64,000 nucleotides of DNA from Alitta virens (lineage: Eukaryota; Annelida; Polychaeta; Phyllodocida; Nereididae): assembly GCA_932294295.1 (NCBI GenBank), contig OW028573.1:17752155-17816154 (forward strand), written 5' to 3'. A program made the translations under genes and the position numbers. Positions within the stretch are counted from its first letter, which is position 1, and each line of letters starts with the position of its first letter. The notes under the pieces were generated by a model. The model did not search any database. It was not told where the DNA came from and saw only the letters and a program-made list of their open reading frames with translations. Positions 9,801 through 18,534 of this stretch are shown here, piece by piece.

Positions 9801-12800
9801 CTGTCAAAAAGCACCACTAAGCCATATAGAGTATTACTGTTATAAATTTCTTTAGGGTAAATGCATTAATGTTAGACTTCTGCTCCGGAAACGACAGTGT
9901 TGCGCCAGCCCGTGCGCCACCTGTCAGACATACATTTATGATAACAATAACCCTCTTCGAACTTTGTTCGCTGAGGGTTAGAAATGTTCATTTTGACAGT
10001 TTCAGTCTTATGCATGGAATATTGAATCTTCACCTATACAGACCTAGTTAATTTGGTTTGTACAGTAGGTGCATATACTGTGGTAACTACATTGTACTTT
10101 GGATGACTTGGGTCTACGTTAAAGTTTAAACATTCGTCTCAGAATCTGATGATGATGAAATTGACTGTGTATGCATCGTTTAAAGCATTTTCAAATACTT
10201 GTTGATGAAACGTAAACTTGACTGAAATGGGGTAATGACTCTTCCAATGCATTTACGAAGGAATTCTTGACAAAAATGACTCTTTGTGATTGGTGGTTTT
10301 ATTGGCCTCTCAGTTGTTCAATGGGTGTAATGGCCACCTCAAATGCAAATTTCTGGTTTGGGTTATCAGATAACCATTCAATTGATACACTATAGGAAAC
10401 TGGAAAAAGGAATACATGGATTCACACTCATTAATTTTAATTGAGGGGAAGAACATTTCTGCCCTTTTGAACTAGTTTGTTTCATTCACAAGTACTTGAA
10501 AATGCTTTAAAGTAAATTGCATTTTGTTATTCTTGTTTTATGGGTTGCTTTGTTATATTGTTTAAAAAAATTCTATTTTAGCTATCCTAAATTGGCGGAC
10601 GCAGATCCAACCATCGAAAGTAAAGGAAATCTAAGGACACTGGTCAAGCAAATAGCTGGAAACTACCGGAACTATGACAATACAATACACGAAATTAAAA
10701 CAAATGGAGAGGTCAGCACCTTAACTGTTTGATATATCATTAGTGATATTGACAAGCAATGTAGCATGTATGGTTGTCTCACATTGTATCTTCAATGATA
10801 GGCTTCAGCAATGTTCGAATGTTTGGTCAGATCCGTTTAATTTGAGCAAACTTATATCAAAAGTCATGTTATTATGAAGTCCAGGAACAAATGCGAAGAA
10901 ACCCAATTGTAACTAGAGCACATAGAAATGTGCAAATTGGCACGCAGTTATACATTAAATAAAAGGCAGAACGTCATAGAAGTCATTTCTGAAGAGAAAC
11001 GGTATCCATTTGCTCTAGAAACTGCAAAATTTGCGGGTGACGGTCATAACGGCTACACGCGAAAACGGCTACAACCAAAACGGCTGCAACCATTTTGGGG
11101 ACATAACCAAAGCGGCTACACCAATTTTAGGGCCATAACCAAAACGGCAACAGTGTTTTTCAAGCCTTAACCAAAACGGCAACAGTAGCTTTTTATGCTG
11201 ACCGGCCTTGACACCAAACGGCTACAATCACAAAGACCAAAACGGCAACAGACCAAAACAAAGAAAAAACTAATCTTTCAGCACAGCTTTAATTAGCCAG
11301 GACCAATACTCAGGTGTCAGGCATGGTGCTAACGGTGTGCAGTCAAAACGGCCTATTGCCAGAACGGCCCCCACCAAAACGGCCCCTTACCTAAACGGCC
11401 TCCCCCGTTTTTTAAAGTTAAGGGAGTTACCTGCTGAATCATTAATCCAGCATAACTTGGTCATTATATTAATTTATTGAGAAGTAAAGGAAGCCGATAG
11501 TGTACAGTATATTCAGCAAATTTGTGATAAGTACTCTAGGAATCATAAATCTATGATGTCTTGTATAATATTGGTGACTTGACTGTTGTTGTTGAATATT
11601 GAAGTTGACAGTGAAGTAGTCAGGTAGCTTATTTATAATATAACGTTGGTAGAATTTATAGTTTTCTCATAGCAATATCTTCAATTTTCAATTATAAATA
11701 TTTAAATTCTTAAATAAAGGATCAGTGTGAGCTTAATATATTGAAATTTTCATTCAATGAACAATACCTACTAATGATACTGGATCTATTACTATTAACT
11801 ATACATAGTACATACCTATATAGGGGGCCGTTTTGGTAATTTAGGGGCCGTTTAGACTAGGGGCTGTTCTGGTAATAGGCCGTTTTGACTGTAGAGCTCA
11901 GGCATAAGTGAAATTGGTTCTTTAATTGCCGCCGACCGTACAATCAATGTCATGCATTAAATGCAATTGCATGTTCTCGAATTTCCGCCGGTCGTACCAT
12001 CAATGACATGCAATCGTGGCTTCTCCTTGTGATCGTATCTTCTTATGAAAAAAAATGTGTAGCCACGAGAGGGTGACACTGTATACTTCAGCATAACACA
12101 GTGGCGACACCTGGCGTTTAGTGGTGGCTTTGGCGGAGATACACGAAGATGAACGAGTGGCCAGCATGCACACAAAATGAAGATTTTGAGAAATATACTG
12201 GATAGAAAAGCCCAGGAATCAGTGCCGACCACTATGAAGCTCTACACAACTGTTTGGTAACGCCGACAGGGCTGTACTTTTTTTACGTGCTTTATACACG
12301 CTTGAGCCTTCCGCCGAACTGGCCCCATTGGATTAACATGTAAGTTCGAATTTGCCGATCGCAAAATGGCAAACCAGACACATTACGCGAAAACGCCTCT
12401 TACAAGCAACGTAAGTATTGGCACTGTGTGCCAATAATAAACACTTTAGCAGTCCTGAGTGCTTTGGTGTAAGTGGGTCGTACTGTAATTGTGACGAAAA
12501 TTACATGTACAACGTCTAAATTTTGGTTTTGATAAATACACCAGTACTTACTGGCTGTTCTTCAGTTCTCTGCATCATCTGACAGACACCTTTATGGTGT
12601 ATTTATAATATTGCTATCACACCATTTGCTGTGCCTCAGCATGTGAAAAACATTGAACATTAAAAAAAAGTTTTGATTCTCTCAGCTAGCTCACTGTTCA
12701 TGGTATAAATCTGATTCCAATTTTCAAGTCCCTTAGCCAATAGTATACATATACCTGGATTCACATGACATCATCTTTTTTTTTTTATACGTCAATGAAA

Positions 12801-13260
12801 TCAGTCGTAAATGACATTTGTTTAATGATGACGGTTTCATTCCGCAGTCATATTACGCCTGTGTGGAGTATTGTACACCCGTTCTGGTCATGTATGAGAT
12901 GGAAGCTGAAGGGAAAGCTGGCCTGACACATATGCAAAAGGAAGCACAGTTGCACATATTTCAACGTGTCCTGCAAGATATACTGAAAAAGTCCCAGTAC
13001 CGTGACGACATCCAGTTGATTTGTTATGAAGGTAAGAACCAATCTATTAGAATATACAACGGGTTGGGTAGTATGACCAGCTTGATGTCATTATCTCTGA
13101 ACCAATATTAAAAATTATATGACTGTACTATTCATTTACTACAATCAAAGTGATTTATGCTTGTCTTTACTAATAATTGTATAACAATTTTCCAGATCGA
13201 CCTGCAAATGCACAATCTCTTCCTGAGGTTTTGCTGAAAAATATCAAAAGATGGCTGTAA
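3175..13260 (+). CDS. TIR-STING-TIR-STING fusion gene (12 exons, ~707 codons)
   Basis: Exons read from the sequence are 3175-3324, 3546-3813, 4042-4140, 4417-4652, 4981-5262, 5469-5937, 7747-7797, 8000-8098, 9003-9093, 10582-10711, 12848-13031 and 13196-13260. Their lengths sum to 2124 bases, all phases match, and no internal stop appears. The domain order is TIR1 (residues 1-139), STING ligand-binding domain 1 (140-345), Ser-rich linker and TIR2 (346-501), a 17-residue linker, and STING domain 2 (519-707). No transmembrane helices and no TBK1/IRF3-binding tail are visible. By family knowledge, STING binds cyclic dinucleotides and TIR domains signal by assembly or NAD+ cleavage. The join between the two halves is inferred: the TIR2 exon opens at a good acceptor, is phase 0, and has no in-frame ATG. 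Two separate genes, or readthrough between them, remain possible. One acceptor (before 4981) is non-canonical. Confidence 0.62.
4042..5262 (+). CDS. STING ligand-binding domain 1 (exons 3-5 of the fusion)
   Basis: Exon 3 (99 bases, phase 1-1) encodes GLAWSYFYGYLNLILP, the hallmark dimer helix of STING. Exon 4 encodes FFIIIPESC and the motif RAGQPERLY. Exon 5 encodes CGEFATPVL. Aligned by eye to human STING these give S161, Y162, Y166, R230, R236, Y238, E259, T262 and P263, matching human S162, Y163, Y167, R232, R238, Y240, E260, T263 and P264. The pocket therefore looks competent for cyclic dinucleotides. Exon 5 is in frame from 4981, but the bases just before it read TTTACAT rather than TTTACAG. 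A canonical in-frame acceptor at 4910-4911 would add 23 residues. The donor at 5262 is GAG|GTTTGT, phase 0. Confidence 0.9.
4200..4330. repeat. Poly-G/poly-C tract with TGTGCCCCCC core
   Basis: A long G run, then ACAGGGGGCATGTGCCCC, then two C runs lie in the intron between exons 3 and 4. Similar G-run/C-run modules lie near 14250-14350 and 27830-27930 in the 3' UTR copies. Single long G or C runs lie near 22011, 36465, 41202 and 42181. Reading frames through them encode only Gly or Pro runs. This is a dispersed, assembly-prone repeat that could form G-quadruplexes. Confidence 0.7.
4854..4893 (+). other. Intronic block conserved between the two STING halves
   Basis: The intron before STING1 exon 5 contains CCCTCAGCCAATAG, followed by CCTGGATTTACATAACGTC. 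The intron before the homologous STING2 exon has CCCTTAGCCAATAG and CCTGGATTCACATGACATC at 12730-12773, and the duplicated copy has the same at 26305-26348. The three blocks sit at equivalent places in the gene. Shared descent of the introns, a regulatory CCAAT element, or independent insertion of one repeat would all explain it. Confidence 0.5.
5341..5394 (+). CDS. Alternative terminal exon of TIR1-STING1
   Basis: A good acceptor (CTTCTTCCTACAAG|GCAGCG) follows the phase-0 donor at 5262. The exon reads AAPLYLIVGSITSRLFR and then stops at 5392-5394. Together with the AATAAA at 5443 it would give a ~362-residue TIR-STING protein without TIR2-STING2. A plain retained intron also ends quickly (stop at 5323). 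The exon is inferred from splice signals only. Confidence 0.4.
   Translation, partial: AAPLYLIVGSITSRLFR
5443..5448 (+). terminator. Poly(A) signal AATAAA after STING1
   Basis: AATAAA is followed by AGTTTCAAAAAG, only about 50 bases after the alternative stop codon and 20 bases before the TIR2 exon acceptor at 5468. Premature 3'-end formation here would compete with splicing to TIR2. Confidence 0.45.
5469..5937 (+). CDS. TIR domain 2 with Ser-rich linker (exon 6)
   Basis: The exon opens after TACTTTCAG in phase 0 and closes at TTTTG|GTAAGT in phase 1. It encodes 156 residues. SASSSSGSCSRTP is a flexible linker. YIPILGIISGKDEVGKWWV matches the first TIR strand and helix, REYDFENLNLKLGKPTL matches the BB-loop region, and DKLLIILSEDFKSE matches the VxLS strand and following helix. 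Glu446, Glu448 and Glu453 lie where TIR NADases carry their catalytic Glu, although the usual Trp-Cys pair is missing. The exon contains no in-frame ATG, so it cannot by itself start a separate gene. This is the main evidence for fusion with STING1. Confidence 0.8.
6005..6200 (+). repeat. Remnant of the long-TIR repeat family
   Basis: CATCAGTGTCCGTCC, GAGCAGAAC and AGTATTACTCTATATGGC, then TAGTCACACT, appear in the same order as in the terminal repeat near 59215-59450. Only one end is present. It lies in the intron after TIR2. Confidence 0.55.
6205..6835. mobile_element. MITE-like element with GGGCAAGATGAA ends
   Basis: The left end reads AGAGGGCAAGATGAAACG and the right end TAGTTCATCTTGCCCTTGTC, which are inverted. 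Additional TCATCTTGC motifs lie inside (near 6588 and 6608). It is about 630 bp and AT-rich, with no transposase. I could not fix a target-site duplication. Confidence 0.5.
6994..7689. mobile_element. PIF/Harbinger-like MITE with TAA target duplication
   Basis: The ends AGGGGCATTCACACT and AGTGTGAACGCCCGT are inverted over about 30 bp, including CACA(T/G)ATAAGACC. TAA flanks both ends (6991-6993 and 7690-7692), the 3-bp duplication typical of PIF/Harbinger. The inside is unusually GC-rich and full of short repeats such as CGTACGTAGAA and CGTCCGTC. All reading frames through it are accidental. It is 696 bp long, in the intron after TIR2. Confidence 0.78.
7747..13260 (+). CDS. STING ligand-binding domain 2 (exons 7-12)
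   Basis: Exon 7 is a 17-residue linker. Exon 8 (8000-8098) is 99 bases and phase 1-1, exactly like STING1 exon 3, and encodes GLAWSYYLNYLELLGP. Exons 9-10 encode LFILLPYSCF and AGNYRNYDNTIHEI. Exon 11 encodes CVEYCTPVL. Exon 12 ends at IKRWL and stop. The region that is one exon in STING1 (236 bases) is split by an extra intron here. Conserved pocket residues are S540, Y541, Y545, R611, Y613, E632, T635 and P636. The position of human R232 is Gln605. The protein ends right after the fold, so no C-terminal signalling tail exists. All acceptors and donors are canonical, though GAG|GTCAGC at 10711 is weak. Confidence 0.9.
9356..9980. mobile_element. Long-TIR nonautonomous element in STING2 intron
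   Basis: The left arm has ACCCTCAGTGAATCCC, TTTCGTTTCC, GCAGAAC and CAGTAATACTCTATAT. The right arm has the same in inverted order (ATAGAGTATTACTG, TTCTGCTCCGGAAACG, TTCGCTGAGGGT). The arms span about 150-200 bp each. The core is AT-rich without a transposase. It belongs to the same family as 24165-24790 (its duplicate) and 59180-61901. Confidence 0.75.
11040..11260 (+). repeat. Degenerate CGGCTACA/CGGCAACA array
   Basis: At least ten copies of AAAACGGC or CGGCTAC/CGGCAACA occur in 220 bases at uneven spacing, for example CGAAAACGGCTACAACC, CAAAACGGCTGCAACC and CCAAAACGGCAACAG. There is no coding signal. The adjacent MITE uses the same AAAACGGCC word in its terminal repeats, so the array may be the subterminal zone of a larger related transposon. 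Confidence 0.6.
11340..11891. mobile_element. MITE with ~65-bp AAACGGCC-rich inverted repeats
   Basis: The left end CAGTCAAAACGGCCTATTG and the right end (reverse complement CAGTCAAAACGGCCTATTA) match, and the match continues through CCAGAAC(G/A)GCCCC. The element is 552 bp with an AT-rich core. No clear target duplication was found. Confidence 0.75.
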
Positions 13261-15790
13261 AAATATGGAGAGACACTTCTTTTCGCGAAGAGGAGACTTA
13301 CCAGTTTCATAGCATTACCTGGAGAATATATTTTTACACTTCAATTATGGTGAAATAACACTTACTCGTGATGATGGATGAACAATATTTTCATAAGTAC
13401 AGATACGATAAGATTACACTTTATGTATCCATGAAATGACATTTTGATGTAATTCTTAAGCAATCAAGCAGTTTCTTTTGTTGCACTTTGCATATTTTAA
13501 ACTCATTTACAGTATTTGATTTTCAAACTCGTGTATTTTCTGTTTGCCTATATCTATCCAAGTTTTTGGTTGCATTTACTATATTTTATACACTGATGTT
13601 GTCATGTTGGTCATGAATCATAGTACAATGGGAGAAATTTGCAAAATGTCTATTGTCATGTAGTTTACTACAATGTACATGTATTGTTTGTGGCATAAGA
13701 TGTTGGTGAAATTACTAGAAATATAGAGATGGCTTGTATGTTTATTCTCACTCTGTTTTAGTTACTTAAATGTTTTATAAGTTACAGAGTCAATATAATA
13801 TATAAGATGTACGGTATGTTTCCGTATGAAAATGGCCAATAACTTGCCTTTTGTTGCTTAATATGCTCGAATATAATATGTACATCTCTAGAGCACTGTC
13901 AGAGAAATCACTCGTTACTCAGTGTCAGAGCAGAAACTCTTATGATCTGAAATATGTTGTTCAGAAATGCATGATCTGAATTTTTGTTGAATGTATTTGT
14001 TATATGACTATGATGACTTTTAGCTGAAGCTTAACATACATACAGAGGAAGCTTTCATATTAAGATTGTTCTGCTTTTGTTTTTTTTACACAAAAATGTA
14101 TGCTCCTGTATAGAGCAATTGAAAATGTTTATTGCTATATATGCATAAATTTTTTTTATTTTTTATGAACCAACATTTTGTTAATAAGGTTCCCAGATCT
14201 TAGCTGTCAGCGTAAGTCATGGACTCTATTAATATAAAACATTCACAGGGGCGTCGATACAGGGGATAGGGGGAGAGGGATGTACACCCCCCCCCCCTCC
14301 CACTTTTTGGAAAGAGGGAGATGATTGCACTGATCATCCCCCCATCCCCAGAAATTCACAAATGAAAATTCCCATTTCTTTAACACACTTTCGTTTTGGA
14401 AAATTTGTGCTTTGTTAATCAGTTTTACACTTCAGATCAGTACAAATGTATCTGTAAAAATAGTTTGGCATCAATGATCCACCATTACTTTACCACTTGA
14501 CAAGTGTCCGTGTGTTAACTACTGCCACATGTAAAGTCATGGTGTGACAGACAAGAGAAATCACCGCCCCTTTGAATGTACATGTTCTTGTGATGAGGGT
14601 GAAGTCGAAACAGAAATTCAAGATCTGAATTTTTTGTGTGTTTTATTGCTGCATGTCTTTATTATATTTTTATGAAATGGCATTATCTGGAAAAATATGT
14701 GCGAAAATTTCAATTTTGATCTCAAATTACAAAAGAAAGAAACAATTGATACAATTAAATAAATGTGAAACTGAATTTGTAACAAATTTTGCACACCGTA
14801 TCTACATCAAATAAAAAAAAACAAAAAAAACAATTAAATGTGTTGATTTACTTTTTGTGTTGCCTGTCTCACTTCAACCATCCTTTGCTATGAAATTCAA
14901 TAAAACTGAAATTCGGGGACATTTTGTAATTATATACCACAGTGCCCAATTTATTACTAATGTCAGGAGCGTAGCCAAAACTGACCTTATATAGGGGAGG
15001 CTTTTGCCCTTCAAACATTTTAAAAAGCCGTAAAGTGGACACTTACTGTAAGATTCTGTATATATATCTTTCACAAATTTTTCTTAGCATTCCAATTTTC
15101 TAATACAGTTTATGCCTTGGGGGGAGGGGAGGAGATATGTTTGCCTCGTGATAATTACTTTTGCTAAGTAATTCTTTATTACATGCTTTCTGCCCTGTAA
15201 TAAAGCATATGTGAGGCCGTGCCTTTCCTGGGTGCAAAGTTACAGCATGAAATATCTTGCAAAACGCTTTTTTTTTTTACTATTTTGATGTGACGGCAAA
15301 CTTTACAAGGCAATATCTGTAATTCATGTTCATATTTTAGAATATTGTGTTGATAACATTAGTACTAAATGATGTGGTCAAATGATGCCAAGTTTTCCTC
15401 TGTTTTATGGTTTGTATTGCAGCAATTATCAAATTTTGCTGCCAAATTTATGTAGTTATTTTGTTAAATTTCTGGTATAACAATCCGCAGTTCATTGATG
15501 GGTCTATAAGTGTACACATGAATATGTGAATGAATGAGGCAGAAGCACGTATCGTGTATGATGATGAAACCAGCATGGTGTGATACAATCCTTTAAAAAC
15601 AAAAGTTCTCTCTGTGAAGATGTGGTCTTCATGGTATATATTTTACAGGCTTTCGCATATATTTTAATGTTATATGTTGTTATATGTATGATCAAGGGTA
15701 CCATATGTATAATAATAATGAAAATATAATACAAATCTTTATTTAAAGTCACAATAAAATAACAATAAACACTGCACATAGGATATTATG
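13261..15790 (+). other. Probable 3' UTR and downstream region of the fusion gene
   Basis: No coding signal was found after the stop at 13258-13260. AATAAA signals occur at 15753 and 15764 within CACAATAAAATAACAATAAACAC, and a weaker group lies near 14760. A G-run/C-run repeat lies near 14250-14350. The region is duplicated at 26836-29125, where 14590-14860 is partly deleted. Confidence 0.5.
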
Positions 15791-16169
15791 TGACTAAAAC
15801 AATACTAAAACAATAATAAAAACAGGAAAGACATACACCCGTTGAAGCCACAAACAGGATTTTGGCGAGAAATTAGATCGCTCGCAAAACCCTTCAGCGC
15901 CTTTACATCCGAGCGTTTCACTGCCCCAGTCCGTTCATGTGATCTGACACAACGCAGTGCAGCGATATTACTGGATTTAAAGTCCTGTCTCTGCCTTCTC
16001 TGCATCACAACCTCAACCCAACATCATCTAGATCGCTTACCCATTGTTCATCGTAGTTTCGCAGGCTTCAGAATCTGTCAAGATCCGTCATAAGCAACAT
16101 ATTTTCTTTTCATCGATTATAGCTCAATTGATGCACGTGGTTCCCAGGCTCAAATTGATGTACTGTAAG

Positions 16170-16760
16170 CAACAATGGCGTGCCTGTCGGACTGATTATT
16201 GGCCACAGTTTTGTTCATGGTCTCTTGTACCATCTAGCTCCTGGTGGCATTATTAGCAACCTTGCCAAGAAACTCCACGTCGACAGGATCGTCGCTGAGA
16301 TACATCTCCATGGCGAGCGGGGTGCAAAAGTATGCACTCCAGGCTATGCACTCCCCCATCGCCTACTTGAACGCACTAGACCTGTTTTGTCATAATCGAC
16401 CTCGGCTCAGCGACCTAGCGTCAGGCATCCCACCATTCGATGTGGCATCAAAAATAATTGAAATTTCGGACATCCTCAGGCATCGTTACCATGTCTCCAG
16501 GGTAATGGTCTGCTCCGCCATCAACAGGCAGCGTCAACTGCAAGGACTTAGCCCTACTCACTTTGCCACCGCAGCTTACTAGTTCAACAATTTCTTGAGC
16601 AATTTCTCCCAGACCGACCCACACACCTCCTACAATGTTCACAAAGGGTTCTGGGCAGACTCACCACAGGTATGGTCCCAAGACGGAATACACCCCAACT
16701 CTGTAACGAGTCGCAAGCGGTACATCAAGTCCATCAGAAAAGCAATCTTCCTCGCTCTAC
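16170..16760 (+). pseudogene. SGNH/GDSL-hydrolase-like ORF of the retrotransposon
   Basis: VGLIIGHSFVHGL resembles SGNH block I (GDS, here GHS). DLASGIPPFDVASKI fits the block III region (usually GxND). SQDGIHPNS carries the DxxH motif of block V. The three pieces lie in different frames, so the ORF is broken by frameshifts. Some Ngaro-type elements are known to encode such a hydrolase. Here it lies before gag. The same ORF is repeated at 29530-30120. Confidence 0.6.
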
Positions 16761-16841
16761 TTTTCCTGGTTTTTGCATCAGATTTACAACCCATGTACCA
16801 TTCACAATTACACACCTGGCTTGTATTCGCAACAGTTTAAA

Positions 16842-17200
16842 GCCTTTCCTGGTCTTTTGCGCCAGATTTCCATACCTTTTCCTGGTATTTTGCGCCAGTT
16901 TCTGGTATTTTGCACCAGTTTCCTCAATTGGGCCAGCTTTCTACTTTTTCCTGGTATTTTGCGCCAGGTTTTTCATACCTTTCCTGGTATTTTGTGCCAG
17001 ATTTTCATACCTTTCCTGGTATTTTGCGCCAGATTTTCATACCTTTCCTGGTATTTTGCGCCAGATTTTCATACCTTTCCTGGTATTTTGCCCCAGTTTG
17101 TCATTCCCTTTTCCTGGTATTTTGCGCCAGATTCCATACTTTTTCTTTTTTCCTGGTTTTCTATGCCAGACTTCCTGGTATTCTGCGCCAGATTTACATA
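16842..17200 (+). repeat. 32-bp minisatellite, copy 1
   Basis: The unit CCTGGTATTTTGCGCCAG plus ATTTTCATACCTTT is 32 bases. It is present as perfect units near 16983-17110 and as degenerate units on both sides. CTGG...CCAG within each unit can pair as a hairpin. Because 32 is not a multiple of three and no frame has a stop, all three frames stay open. That creates long artificial overlapping reading frames (for example 16672-17538 and 16910-18307). Copy 2 lies at 30205-30530 with one unit fewer. Confidence 0.85.
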
Positions 17201-17280
17201 CTACTACAACTATTTCGCAACTCAGATTTACATACTACTACTACTACTCCACAACTCACCTCTCAACCATTTTTCAGATT

Positions 17281-18475
17281 ATGCCCCGGCGTCCACATCG
17301 ACGGAGCACTCCGCCTCCACGTAAGTACACGGCGGACGAGGACCCAACCAGCTCGGCTGCGCTCAACCTCGTCAGCACTGCAAAGAAGACCACGTTCCAG
17401 ATCAGCTCGTTTTCTTTCACCATCACACACAGCATCCCCTCCCAGGGGAACACCTACCAGATCACAGTCACCCACTCCAATGCCAACACGACCGACCATT
17501 TCCATCTATACTTGGGAAAACTTCCCCCCACCATCTAGCAACTCTAATGCTCTTAGCACAGTCACACAGTCGCTCCAACATATGCAGGCACTATTTCTAC
17601 AACAGCAGCCGGTGTTCATGCAAGCAATGAACAACATCCAGAATACCCTAATTGGTCAGCCGCCCAACCTGGCACCAGCCATGGTAACCAGCTCTTCCGC
17701 CTACCCTGCCACTGCTGCCGCGACCTCCAATATCATCGACCACATGGATCTGTCACCAGCCGGTGTTGGCGTTTGCCACGCATCTACTCCAGGTGTTGGC
17801 GTTGGCCACACTCTTGACTCCTCTACATCTCTTCCCAACGGTGAGCATGTTTCTATTTTTTATCAACCCACCACCCACCCAGTTCGCTTCACAGGCGCCC
17901 CTTTAGGCCAGGCTCTTCCACACGCTCTCAAGACAAAGATTTGGCAGCACAAATTTGTCGATCTTGGCGACCTCATTCATACAAACCGCTCCACTGACTG
18001 TATGCTTGCGCTCACCACTGAGGCCGGATGGTGTCAGGCCATGGACACCTACATCGCCATCTATGTGCAACGTTACCCTCAGCAGATCGGCCAAATACTG
18101 ACATATGCACAAACCGTCAAGGAACTCATGGCCAACGGTGCCAACTGGTACTGGTACAATACCCAGTACAGAACAGTCGGGAGTTCACAATGTGCAGTTG
18201 GGATGAGGTACGGCAGGACCTCGAACTTCGGGTATTTCGCAAGCCATCCCTGCATGATGGTAAGCCCCTCCGTTCTACCTCAAAATTTGCCGCAAAAAAC
18301 CCAATGACGATCGTCCACCTCCCAGATACTGCTATGCGTACCATGCACGTAACCAGCGCTGCAACTCCCCCAGATGTACCTTCAAACACACCTGTCCACG
18401 CTGCAGGGGGCCCGCACCCTCAATTCATGCCATGCCACTCCACTTCTGGAAAGTCTTCCTCACCTCCCAAATGAG
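17281..18475 (+). pseudogene. Gag-like ORF of the retrotransposon, copy 1
   Basis: ATGCCCCGG at 17281 opens a Pro/Ser/Thr-rich leader. After a frame change comes PLGQALPHALKTKIWQHKFV and YVQRYPQQIGQILTYAQTV, the conserved core of DIRS/Ngaro gag proteins. After another frame change (near 18175) comes RYCYAYHARNQRCNSPRC with TFKHTCPRCRG, a Cys/His zinc-binding motif near 18320-18420. Frame breaks make it a pseudogene. Confidence 0.65.
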
Positions 18476-18534
18476 ACCATTACGACTCTGACCGGCACAA
18501 CCAAAACAAAAATCACGACTCCCGTGAAGGCCGC

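Larger units (their letters stand above)
10921..12252. repeat. 1.33 kb block present only in duplication unit 1
   Basis: Unit 1 reads AACTAGAGCA, then this block, then TTGGTAACGCCG. Unit 2 joins these two sides directly at 25733/25734. The block contains an array of AACGGC(T/A)ACA motifs (11040-11260), a nested MITE (11340-11891) and a repeated CCGCCGRYCGTAC motif (11930-12010). No terminal repeat or target duplication is visible at its outer borders. It may be a composite insertion in unit 1 or a deletion in unit 2. Confidence 0.8.

Noticed and set aside
9869..10051. 60-codon frame conserved in both duplication units (24680-24862)
   Set aside because: It overlaps the terminal repeat of a nonautonomous element. 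Conservation reflects the recent duplication.
3175..13260. Bacterial or contaminant origin of TIR-STING
   Set aside because: The gene is cut by many spliceosomal introns with host-type repeats inside them and lies in the same continuous window as an animal importin gene.
16983..17110. Regular 32-bp repeats suggesting a CRISPR array
   Set aside because: There are no unique spacers. The units are contiguous, and the context is a eukaryotic retrotransposon.
16910..18307. 465-codon open frame, and its overlapping partners at 16672-17538, 16773-17324 and 30182-31672
   Set aside because: Their first halves are the 32-bp minisatellite, which has no stop in any frame. Only the downstream gag-like part is real, and it changes frame.
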